Of a DNA stretch of 64,000 nt, positions 17,317-27,600 are shown piece after piece. The stretch is taken from assembly GCA_026705605.1 (NCBI GenBank), contig JAPPAK010000008.1:1-64000 (forward strand), in the 5' to 3' direction. The DNA comes from Chloroflexota bacterium. GTDB taxonomy: Bacteria; Chloroflexota; Dehalococcoidia; Tepidiformales; Tepidiformaceae. The notes under the pieces were generated by a model. The model saw only the letters and a list, made by a program, of their open reading frames with translations, was not told where the DNA came from and made no database searches. Each line of letters opens with the position of its first letter. Position 1 is the first letter of the stretch. Position numbers and translations under genes: made by a program.

Positions 17317-18063
17317 ATGCTGACTGAAGACGTTCGCCTGGCGACCAGCGATGGGGAGCTGTCGGCCTACCTGGCCACGCCGAGCCAGGCCGGTGGTCCC
17401 CGGCCAGGCGTCATCGTCTTGCATGAACTGTTCGGCCTGAACGATGACATCCGCCGGATCGCCCGGCGGTTTGCCGACCATGGCTACGTGGCGCTGGCCC
17501 CGGACCTGTACTCGGCCGGAGCCGGCCCCTGGCTGCTCTGCATCCGCCGCACGATGGCCGCGCTGCGCAGCGGCACCGGTCGCGCCTTCGACGACATCGA
17601 GGCCGCCCGCCAGTGGCTGGCGGCGCGGCCAGAGGTCGATGCGTCGCGGCTGGCGGTGGCCGGTTTCTGCATGGGCGGCGGGTTTGCCATCCTCTACGCC
17701 GCCCGCGCGCCGATCGGCGCGGTGGCGGACTTCTACGGCGCCGTCCCGCAGGAGCGCGAGGCGATCGAGGGGATCTGCCCGGTGGTCGGCGGCTACGGCG
17801 GCCAGGACCGGGTCTTCGGCGGCCAGGCCGAACGGTTGCGCGGCCATTTGCGGGAACTGGGCGTGGAGCACGAGATAACCACCTACCCCGATGCCGGCCA
17901 CTCGTTCATGAACCGGCACGGCCGGTTGCAGTCGCTGCTGGTGCGGTTCTCGCCCATGGCGGCTGCCCATCACGAGCCCTCGGCCGAGGCGGCGTGGACC
18001 TCAATGTTGGGGTTCTTCGACCGCCACCTGTCACGGGGTTGGTCACCAGAGAAGCGGGTTTGA
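17317..18063 (+). CDS. Dienelactone hydrolase family protein
   Basis: A 248-aa alpha/beta hydrolase. The nucleophile is Cys118 in GFCMGGG, the dienelactone hydrolase form; the Asp lies in 'YGGQDRVF' and the His in 'YPDAGHSFMNRH'. 'GVIVLHELFGLNDDIRRIARRFADHGYVALAPDLY' is the family's N-terminal signature. Members open lactone rings in aromatic degradation or act as general esterases. A TAGAAT about 30 bases upstream (17283-17288) could be a -10 box. No catechol pathway genes are near. Confidence 0.9.
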   Translation: MLTEDVRLATSDGELSAYLATPSQAGGPRPGVIVLHELFGLNDDIRRIARRFADHGYVALAPDLYSAGAGPWLLCIRRTMAALRSGTGRAFDDIEAARQWLAARPEVDASRLAVAGFCMGGGFAILYAARAPIGAVADFYGAVPQEREAIEGICPVVGGYGGQDRVFGGQAERLRGHLRELGVEHEITTYPDAGHSFMNRHGRLQSLLVRFSPMAAAHHEPSAEAAWTSMLGFFDRHLSRGWSPEKRV

Positions 18064-18143
18064 GCGGGCGTGCTCGTGTCAACGAGGGTTAGGCGGCGCG
18101 CGGCAGGGCAGTGTGGCGCAGCTCGCGGAGATCGAGGAGGGGC

Positions 18144-19001
18144 GTGACGGAGGGCTCGAGTGTCGACATTGCCGGCCTGGAGAAGCTGGGTGAGGGATAC
18201 GAGGCGGAGATCTTCGCGTGGGAGGATGGTCAGGCCCTGCGGCTGTTCCGGGAGGGGTACGAGGCCAACGTCGAGCCGGAGCGGATCGCGATACCGGCAG
18301 CGCTGGCGGGAGGCATCCCGGCGCCGCGCCTGGGCGAGGCGCTGCGCCTCGGCGGCCGCGCGGGCACGCTCATGGAGCGCATCCACGGCGAGAACCTGCT
18401 TGACCTCGTGGGGCGCAAGCCGTGGCTGCTGGCGCGGGAGGCGTGGGAGACGGGCAAGATCCATGCCCGGCTGAACGCGCTTCCCGCCCCCTCAGGAATC
18501 GCGACTGTCCACGAGCGGGCGCGCGAATGGGTCGGGAACGTGGAGATTCCCCCGCACCTGGCGGCGCTCGCCAGGGAAACGCTGAAGGGGCTCGAAGGCG
18601 GAGACCGGTTCTGTCACGGAGACTTCCACGCCGGGAACGTCTTGCTGGAGCGGGGAGGGCGGCGGGTGGTGATCGACTGGGGGTCCTGCGCGACCGGGCC
18701 GGCCGAGGCGGACGTGGCGCGGACGGTGACCCTGGTGCGCCTGGGCGAGCCGCTCGACGCGACCCCGGCGATGCGGGTGATCACCCGGCTGTTCCGACCG
18801 ATGGCCGCCTTCGCCTACTTGCGGGGGTACCAGCTGACGGGGCCGGTCAACACGAACCTGATGTGGCGCTGGGTGGTTGTACGAGCGATCGAGCACCTGG
18901 CCATCCTGCGGGCGATCCGCCCACCCGACGAGGAGACCCCGTCCCGAGTAGCAGCGGTCGAGCGACTGGTAGCGTTGGCGCAGAAGCGTGCAGGTGCGTA
19001 G
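18144..19001 (+). CDS. Aminoglycoside phosphotransferase-family kinase
   Basis: A 285-aa protein-kinase-like small-molecule kinase. The catalytic loop is CHGDFHAGNVLL (H158, D160, N165) and the Mg-binding 'VIDWGSCATGP' follows about 20 residues later. The N-lobe is short, with 'GYEAEIFAWEDGQALRLF' in place of the usual nucleotide-binding loop. Family members phosphorylate antibiotics, choline, homoserine or sugars; nothing here picks the substrate. GTG 18144 has a strong GGAGGGG upstream, better than a start at 18111. Confidence 0.85.
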   Translation: MTEGSSVDIAGLEKLGEGYEAEIFAWEDGQALRLFREGYEANVEPERIAIPAALAGGIPAPRLGEALRLGGRAGTLMERIHGENLLDLVGRKPWLLAREAWETGKIHARLNALPAPSGIATVHERAREWVGNVEIPPHLAALARETLKGLEGGDRFCHGDFHAGNVLLERGGRRVVIDWGSCATGPAEADVARTVTLVRLGEPLDATPAMRVITRLFRPMAAFAYLRGYQLTGPVNTNLMWRWVVVRAIEHLAILRAIRPPDEETPSRVAAVERLVALAQKRAGA

Positions 19002-19126
19002 TCAGGCGTCTGGCCCCCGGCTCTCCGCATCGGGGCTCGCCCGAGTGCGCGGCGCGAGCGTACGCCGCTCTCACAAGGGTTCTCCCTGCAATTAGGCTGG
19101 CGGTATGGCGCCCCAGCACCGTCCCG

Positions 19127-21532
19127 TCATGACCGCGCGTGCGCGCTGTCCTCGCCTTCGTCCGGAGGCTCGGGTTTCGCCATGCGGTAGCCGACGCGGG
19201 CCTCCGTGAAGATATAGGTGGGGCTGGCGGCATCGTCGCCGAGCTTGCGGCGGATGCTGTTGATGGCCGTGCGCATGGGCCGGACATCGTCCCCGGCCTG
19301 CAGACCCCACACCCGTCGAAGCAGCTGTTCATGGGTTACCACGCGGCCTGCGTTCGCCGAGAGCTCGACGAGCGTCCGGTGCTCCATCGGGGTCAGGGGA
19401 ACCAGTTCACCGGCGAGGACCACCCGCCGTTCGTTGAAGTCGATGACGAGGTCGCCCATCACATACGGCTCCTCAGGCTCGGACACCACCCGCCTCCGCA
19501 GGGCCGCCTTGATCCGAGCGCCCAGCTCCGTCGCTGAGAAGGGTTTCACGACGTAGTCTTCGGCTCCCTCTTCGAAGGCTCGGGCGATGAGTTCGTCCTG
19601 TCCATAGGCCGAGATGAAGATGACGGGTACGTCCGCCATCGCCGTGATTTCAGCCATCAGCTCGATGCCGTCGGTCCCGGGGAGGCGCAGGTCGAGCAAT
19701 GCCAGGTGGGGGCGTTCGTCCTTCATGAGGCCCAGCGCATCCTGGGGTTCGGTGGTCGCGATCGGCTCGTAGCCAGAATCGATGAGCGCGGCGCGGATGT
19801 AGCGAAGCGCCTCGGGGTCGTCGTCGACTGCGAGCACGCGCAACCGCTCCTCCTGCGGTTGCGCGGAGTGGGGGGATGGCTGGGTGGTCTGGGCCGGGGA
19901 GGGGGCCTCGACCCTTCCCACGGTGGGGATGGTGAAGGAGAAGCGGGCCCCCGTCCCTGGGCCGTCGCTCTCCGCCCAGATGCGTCCGCCGTGGGCTTCG
20001 ACGATGCCCTTGCAGATGGCAAGGCCCAGGCCCGTCCGCGCGAAGTCGCGCTCCCTGTCCTCGGCCGTGATGCCCGAGAACTTTCGGAACAGGCTCGACA
20101 TCTGGTCCGCCGGCACGCCGCTTCCCTCGTCGGCCACCGTGACCGTGACCTGAATCTCCCCCCGCTCAACGAACACCCTGATGGGAGAGGTCTCCTGTGA
20201 GTGTCTGGCCGCGTTGAACAGCAGGTTGTTCAACACCTGAACCATGCGCAGCCTGTCGGCCATGACGAGGGGCAGCTCCGGATCGAGGTCGATGAGCAGC
20301 GTGTGCTGGCCGCCACCGCTCTGGAAGGCCTGCCTGGCCTCACTGACCAGGGTTGCGAGATCTGTGGGTTCTGGCGTGACGCCGAGCGTACCGGTGTCGA
20401 TACGCGCCACATCAAGGAGGTCGGCTATCAGCTCCCGCATCTGGTCGGTCTGGGAGTCGATGATCCGGTGGAACTGGAGAATCTCGGCCGGGTTCAGGGG
20501 GCTCGAGGGGTTCAGGAGGGTGGTGATGGAGCCCTTGACCGAGGTGAGGGGCGCGCGAAGCTCGTGGCTCACCATGGCGAGGAACTCGGCCCGGAGCCGC
20601 TCCAGCTCCCTCAGCGGCGTCATGTCCTGCACGGTGGCGACGTACCTCTCCAACTCTCCGCTCTCCGTATGGATGGGCGTGGCGTTGAGAAGGACGGTGA
20701 GCGTGCGGTCCTCGCCCGTCGTGAGGGTTATTTCCTCCCCTCGTACCGTCTCGCCCCCCCGCAGCGCCTCCGCCAGGGGGGACTCAGGCAGGAAAATCTC
20801 GCGCCCATCCGCTCGCTGCACGGTCAGGGCGGTGAGGAGCTCCGCCGGGGGCCGGCCCGGACTGAGGATGTCGACGAGCCTCTTCGCCTCCTGGTTGACC
20901 GACACGAGCGCCCCTGTGGTTGCGTCGACGACGATGACGCCGACCGGGGCGGTGTTGACGAGTGTTTCCAGGTCGCCCCGGGCGCGCTGCACATCCCGGT
21001 GCCGCCTGGCGTTGGCGACAACCGACGCTGCCTGCGAGGCGAACATGACCAGTGTCTCGGAATCCTCCTCGCTGAACCTCGCATCGGGTCGGTCATGCCC
21101 CAGCATGATGATTCCCACGGGCTCGGCGCGATGTCGCATGGGCGTGGCCAGGCCGGAGAAGACGGTCATGGGCAGCCGCACGTCGAGTCCGACCGAGGCC
21201 GCGTATTCGTCCCAGTCCTCCACACGGAGAGGCCCCGCGATCGTGCTGAAGTGATCGAAGATGCCCATCCCGCCCGGCAGCTCGACGAGCGTGCCGTGCT
21301 GCTCCTCCGTCGTCCCGGAGGTGAGGAGCGCATCCAGACCGCCGGCTTCACTCACCGCTGCGATCACGCCGTAGCGGGCGCCGGTGAGGCGCCGGGCGTT
21401 ATCGATGGTTTCCTGCAGGACCACGTTGAAGTCGAGGCTCTCGTTGATGCGCACGCTGGCCTCGCTCAACCTCGAGAGGCGCTCCCGCAGAGCCTGCGTC
21501 TCGCGCGCTGGCGGCGTGTCGTCCTGGCTCAT
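19127..21532 (-). CDS. GAF-PAS histidine kinase fused to receiver and winged-helix DNA-binding domains
   Basis: An 801-aa one-piece signalling protein. In order: GAF (about residues 15-175), PAS (185-310), HisKA with H323 in MVSHELRAPLTS, HATPase_c (about 430-540, with N box 'NNLLFNAARHS', G1 'DEGSGVP' and G2 'TGLGLAI'), a Ser/Pro/Gln linker, a receiver with phosphoacceptor D614 in 'LALLDLRLPGTDG', and an OmpR-type winged helix (about 695-785, 'LTPMEHRTLVELSANAGRVVTHEQLLRRVWG'). Sensor and transcription factor are thus in one chain, with no transmembrane segment, so the signal is cytoplasmic. ATG 21532 is preferred; ATG 21613 would add 27 residues. It is divergent from the giant cadherin-repeat gene. 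Confidence 0.9.
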   Translation of the reverse strand: MSQDDTPPARETQALRERLSRLSEASVRINESLDFNVVLQETIDNARRLTGARYGVIAAVSEAGGLDALLTSGTTEEQHGTLVELPGGMGIFDHFSTIAGPLRVEDWDEYAASVGLDVRLPMTVFSGLATPMRHRAEPVGIIMLGHDRPDARFSEEDSETLVMFASQAASVVANARRHRDVQRARGDLETLVNTAPVGVIVVDATTGALVSVNQEAKRLVDILSPGRPPAELLTALTVQRADGREIFLPESPLAEALRGGETVRGEEITLTTGEDRTLTVLLNATPIHTESGELERYVATVQDMTPLRELERLRAEFLAMVSHELRAPLTSVKGSITTLLNPSSPLNPAEILQFHRIIDSQTDQMRELIADLLDVARIDTGTLGVTPEPTDLATLVSEARQAFQSGGGQHTLLIDLDPELPLVMADRLRMVQVLNNLLFNAARHSQETSPIRVFVERGEIQVTVTVADEGSGVPADQMSSLFRKFSGITAEDRERDFARTGLGLAICKGIVEAHGGRIWAESDGPGTGARFSFTIPTVGRVEAPSPAQTTQPSPHSAQPQEERLRVLAVDDDPEALRYIRAALIDSGYEPIATTEPQDALGLMKDERPHLALLDLRLPGTDGIELMAEITAMADVPVIFISAYGQDELIARAFEEGAEDYVVKPFSATELGARIKAALRRRVVSEPEEPYVMGDLVIDFNERRVVLAGELVPLTPMEHRTLVELSANAGRVVTHEQLLRRVWGLQAGDDVRPMRTAINSIRRKLGDDAASPTYIFTEARVGYRMAKPEPPDEGEDSAHARS

Positions 21533-21658
21533 GAGTCCCGCGTGAATCGGCTGGTGGTTGGCATCGCCGCCGAATACTAACAGAAATCTTACGAATAAGA
21601 ATCCATATTTCATATCACTCTCATATAAGACGCGGCCCGCTCACCTATCGTTTCACGC
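21533..21658. promoter_or_regulatory. AT-rich divergent promoter with CATAT direct repeats
   Basis: This gap is clearly richer in A and T than its surroundings. Three CATAT copies lie at 21604-21608, 21611-21615 and 21622-21626, so the last two are 11 bases apart, the spacing typical of OmpR-family direct-repeat sites. A TATAAG at 21625-21630 could be a -10 box for the giant surface-protein gene. Binding by the divergent regulator is inference. Confidence 0.4.
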
Positions 21659-24600
21659 GTGTTGGGTCTTCTCTCTCCAGGGCCTCGGCGCGCCGTGGGT
21701 CCCTGGACGAAACGTCGCGCACCCTGGGCGCACTTTCCGTTTCTTGAGCGCCGGCGCGTCTGCCGTCTGATCGCTCCGGTCTCGGTCCTCCTCGTGCTGC
21801 TCGGGCTGCTGCTCACGGGCACGGACGGGGCCGGCGCCGATGCGACCTGCAGCGTGCCCCCGGTCAACCTGAACAGCGCCCTGAGCGAGGACGGCTCGGC
21901 CGTCGTGCTGACCTGGGAGGCCTCGCCCGATTGCACGCCCGACGAGTACGCCGTCTACCGCCGCGACATGGACGTCCAGGGCGCGCGCATGACCAAAATC
22001 GACAGCGTCGACGGCAGCGTCCTGACCTACACCGACAGCACCGTCACGGCTGGGCAGGACTACCGCTACCGCATCCGCTCGAACGACCAGGGCTCGCGTT
22101 CCGGCCGGACCGACATCACGATCCCCGAGGCCACCGTGTCCGAGCCGGAGCCTGAGCCGACACCCGAGCCGGCTTCGGAGCAGGCCAACGAGCCGCGCGT
22201 GGAGCCCCGAGCCGACGTAACGCTGATTTCGAACTTCGCCGCGAGCGGCACCTCGGTCCACCAGAACGCCGCCGGGTTTGCACAGCGATTCACCACAGGC
22301 TCAAGCCCGGCTGGTTACAAATTGAGCACGGTGGAAGTGAGGTTCAACACTGGAAATGAATTCAACCTGTCCGTATGCACCGTGGAAACAGACAACACGC
22401 CGACGGATGACTGCTGGAACTTCACGTCACCTAGCTCCTTCAGCAATGACTCAACCGTGTCCTTCACCGCGCCAGGGACTATCGATGCCCTTGACCCTGG
22501 CACGAGCTACTCAGTGGTGCTCGAGCCGAAAACGACGGGCCAGACCATCAATGTCCCGGTGACAAGCGAGAACACGGAGGACTCGGGAGGCGCTGACGGC
22601 TGGACCATCGCAGATGGCAGCCATGTTCTGTCGGGTGGATCCTGGCAGTCACAGAGCAACGTGATGCGCATCAAAGTCAAGGGCGCCAGGCTCAACACCG
22701 AACCAGAGTTTGACGACAGCATCATCACTACCCGCAACGTGAACGAAAACGTTACTGGGGGCACAGCGATAGGTGGTCCGATTTCAGCATCGGATGACGA
22801 CGGCGATACGCTGGACTATCACCTGAACTCAGCAACGCTACGAGAGACGTTCACCGTCGATTCGGCCACCGGACAGATCAGGGTTAAATCCGGGGTAACG
22901 CTGAACCACGAGGTGGCCAGCAGCTACATGCTCCCCATACGGGTGCGGGACGGCTTTGACGCTGACAGGGACCCCGACACTGTCTACGACGACACCATCA
23001 CCGTAACCGTCAACGTCGTAGACCTGGACGAACCTGCAACGGTGTCGTTTACGCCGTCGAGCGGGCCGTACGAGGCGGGCGATCAGATCACCGCGACGGT
23101 CGCCGATGAGGACGACAGCTTCAGCGTGGATACGTACCAGTGGTCCAGGGGCGCCACCCAGACCGGGTCATTTGCGGACATTGACGGGGCCACCAGCGCC
23201 ACCTACACCATGGCCGAAGCCGACCTCAACAACTTCCTGCGCGTTACGGTTCAGTACGACGACACGCACGGTAACGACAAGACGATCAGCGCGACCACCG
23301 GCACCAAGGTGGTCCTGGGCAACGCCGAACCCGAGTTCTCCGCGGCCTCGACCACCCGAAACGTGGACGAGAACACGGCATCCAACATGAACGTTGGCGC
23401 GCCTGTCAGCACGACCGACAACGACGGCGACACCCTGGAGTATCGCTTGACCGGCACGGACGCAGGGTCGTTCAGCATCGAATCGGGCAGCGGCCAGATC
23501 AAGACCAGCGCGTCGCTGAACTTCGAGAGCAAGTCCAGCTACTCGGTGGTGGTTGAGGTGCGCGACAAGAAGGACAGCACCGGGGCAAGCGACACCGCCT
23601 GGGACGACACCATCGCCGTGACCATCAACATCAACAACCTCGACGAGCCGGGCACGGTGACGATCTCGGGCATCGAGTCGGGCGGCGAGGAGCTGACGGC
23701 TTCCCTGAGCGACATCGACGGGACGCCGACCAGCGTGAGCTGGCAGTGGGCGCTCGCGGCCTCGGCCTCAGGTCCCTTCGCCCCCATCAGCGGGGCCACC
23801 GCGAACAAGTACACGTCCGTGGCCGTGGACGTGAACCGATACCTGCGCGCCACGGCGTCCTACACGGACCCCCAGGGCTCGGGCAAGACCGCCAGCGCCG
23901 TGACGGGCCAGATCAGCGCCAGCAACGCCGAGCCGGAGTTCGACGAGACCTCGCCTGCAACGCGGGAGGTGCCGGAGAACAGCGGCGGTGGGGTGAATGT
24001 CGGCGATCCGGTGGAGGCCACGGACGACGACAACGACACGCTCACCTACTCGCTCAGCGGCACTGATGCGTCCTCCTTCACCATCGATGCCGGCACCGGA
24101 CAGATCAAGACCAAGAACGGCATCACCTACAACTTTGAAAGTCGTTTCTTCTACTCCGTCACCGTGCATGTGCGGGACAGCAAGGACGCCGCCGGCAACC
24201 CCAACACATCCAACGACGACGACATCACGGTGAACATCAGCCTCACCAACGTCAACGAGCAACCGACGATCACGACCACCCAGACGATGGCGTCGGTGGC
24301 GGAGAACACGCCCGCCACCACCGACATCATCACCTTCCAGGCCTCCGACCCCGACGCCTCGACCACGTACAGCTGGTCCGTGGAGACAGCCGACGACGGC
24401 GACAAGTTCGACATCAGCTCCGGCGGCGTGCTCACCTTCAAGACCTCGCCCAACTTCGAGATGCCGACCGACAACGGCACGGACAACGTCTACGACGTGA
24501 CGGTCAAGGTGACGGACAACGGCTCGCCCGCGATGAGCGACACGCACCAGTTCGCCGTCCACGTCACGAACGTCAACGAGGCGCCGGAGATCACGAGCAC

Positions 24601-27600
24601 GGGGAACAGCCACACCGACCCCACCTTCCACGAGATCGAGTACGACGCCGATGCCCAGGGGCTGCCTGTCAGTCTCGTGGTCGCCACGTACACGGCGAGC
24701 GACGTCGACGCCGATGACACCGGGGCGAACTGGTCCTGGCGTCTGAGCGGCAATGACGCAGCCGACTTCACGATCACCAGGAACGCCGCCGGGGAAGGCG
24801 TGCTCTCCTTCAAGCAACGCCCCGACTTCGAAGATCCAGCCGACGCCGACACGTTGAACGACTACGACCTCACGGTGATCGTCAGGGACGACGGCAACCT
24901 GGAAGACACCCTGGGCGTCGAGGTCATGGTCGAAGACGTCAACGAGCGGCCGAGAATCGTCGGCGATACGTTGGTCGATCTGGACGAGATCGAGTTCGAT
25001 CTGACCGACGCCGAAGTGGCCGCAGAGCGTCTGCTGGAGGTTCTGGACTACGACGCGACCGACGAGGAGAACGACACGATCGCCTGGTCGATCCACGCGG
25101 ACCCGCCGGATAGCGCCTCGGTGGGTCACATGGAGATTGACGTGACGACCGGCCTCCTGTCGTTCAAGTCCGGCAGCCGGCCCAACTTCGAGGCGCCCGC
25201 CGACGGCAACTCCGACAACACGTACGCGATCAGAATACGGGCGACCGACGACGACCCGGACGCTCCTCGCTTCCGAGAGGTCGGCGTACTGGTCCGCATC
25301 CAGAACAAGAACGAGACGCCCGAGATCCCGGGCGGGGTCGCCGACGAGAGCTTTGCGGAGATCGAGTGGGACGACGACTCCCCGAACCTGGAGGTGATGA
25401 CCTACATCCCCCGTGACGAGGAAACAAGCAGCCTGACCGACCTGTCCTGGTCATTGGCCGGCACGGACGCCGCCGACTTCCAGATCACCGAGGACTCCAC
25501 AAGCGGCCACGGGACGCTCAGCTTCCGGAACGGGCCGAACTTTGAGGACCCGACCGACCGCGTGAACGCCACCGAGAGCCACGCCGCCGATGACAACCAG
25601 TACGAGGTCATCGTGAGGATCGGCGACGGCGTGAGCACGCGGGACTACCCGCTGACCGTGACGGTCACCAACGTGGACGAGAGGCCGCAGTTCACTGCCG
25701 TGTCTACCGGTCGGCACGCTGACGAGATCGAGTACGACTCAGGGATAACGGTGTCTGATCTCTCCACCATCCCCGCGACTGTGCCGAATCAGGCCTACTG
25801 GTACCGGGTCGAGGCCCGGGACGAGGAGGGGCAGGACATCATCTGGACCATCACCGGGCCTGACGCGGCTGACTTCGTGATCGCGGAGGACTCCGACTTT
25901 GTCCCGACGGCCGATGCCGACGAGAGCGCTATTGCCCGCTGGAATATCGTGCCGGACTTCGAGGACCCGATGGGCTCCTCAACCGATGTAGGAGCTAATG
26001 GGTACGTGTTCACCGTGAACGCGTCCGACGGCACCAATATCTCGACGCACGAGGTCTTCGTCCGCATCTTCGACGTAAACGAGCGGCCGGAGTTCACGGG
26101 GACGGTCGAGACGGCGATAGCGCTCGACGAACACGACGCCACCCTCGACGCGAGCTTCCAGGAGCCGCCATACGCGTTCCCGGCCATCGCCACGTACACC
26201 GGTCGCGACGAGGAGGGCGGGGTCACGTGGTCGCTGACCGGCACGGATGCGGGCGACTTCGAGATCGACAGCGGCGGCAACGTCATCTTCAAGGAGACGC
26301 CCAGCTTCGAGGACCCGAAGGACTCCGGCGGGGACAACGTCTACAACTTCACCGTCGTCGTCACCGACATCCTGAGCAAGACCAACCGGCGCACGGCCGA
26401 GCAGCCCGTCACCGTGACGGTGCGCGACATCGAAGAGACCGGCGTCATCCAGGTGAGCAACCTCGATCCGGTCGTGGGGGATAGGATCACCTTCACGTTG
26501 TCGGACCCGGACGGCGGCATTGACACGGGTCAGACTAGCCTCAGCTGGACCCTGAGGGCGCAGGAGTCCGGGGTGTGGCAACCCATCAGCCTGGGTGCTA
26601 CCTCCTCGAAGACGCTGATGTACACGGTGGACGAAGACGACACGGGGAAGCCCCTGCGGGCCGAGGTGTCCTACTTCGATCGGCGAAACGCGGATCGGGA
26701 CTTCGCCAACCGGAAGATGGTGACCAGCGGAGAGACCGCTCCCGTGGAAGCGGACCCGCTGCCCAACGTGAAGCCCAGATTCCGATCGGGATCCAACCAG
26801 GCGATGGAAGAGGGAGAGGCCGGCAGATTCCTCCCCGACCGCATCACCGCCACGGACCGCGATGGCGACAACCTGACGTTCGGTATCCAGGACGGGCAGG
26901 ACTCCGCACTCTTCGAGATCAACGCCTCTACCGGACAGGTCAGGACCGTCGGGGCGTTGGACTTCGAAACGGTGGGAGGGCAAGGACTCCTGTTCTTCAC
27001 GGTCACGTTGCACGACGGCAAGGGCCTGGACGGCAGCAACATGGTGATCAATGACGACTCCATCGACGCCACCACCGTTGTGTCGGTTCGCGTCCTCGAC
27101 GTGGAGGAGGAGGGCGTGGTCACGCTCTCCGTGCCCGAGCCGGGAGTCGGCGTCACGGTGCAGGCCACCCACACAGACGGCGACGGCAGCGTCAGCGGGC
27201 GCAGCTGGCGGTGGTGGCGTTCCCGCGACGGGCGCACGGGCTGGACCCCCATCCCGAACACGACCTCCAACGCGACCTCAACCAGCTACACCACGGTGCT
27301 GGCGGACGCGGGCTTCTACCTGCGCGCGGCCGTCTCCTACACAGACAGACGCGGTGGCGGCAAGAGCGCGGAGGGGATCACGGCGCTGCGCGTCTTCGGC
27401 GAGAACCAGCAGCCCACCTTCCCCGCCACGGAGGACGGCGCGCGGTCCGTGCCGGAGAACAGCTCGCCCGGCACGAGCATCGGCGCCCCCGTGGCCGCCG
27501 AGGACCCTGAGAACGACCGGCTCACGTACTCGCTCAGCGGGACGGATGCTGCCTCATTCACCATCGTTGGCGGCAGCGGCCAGCTGCGCGTGAAGGACCC

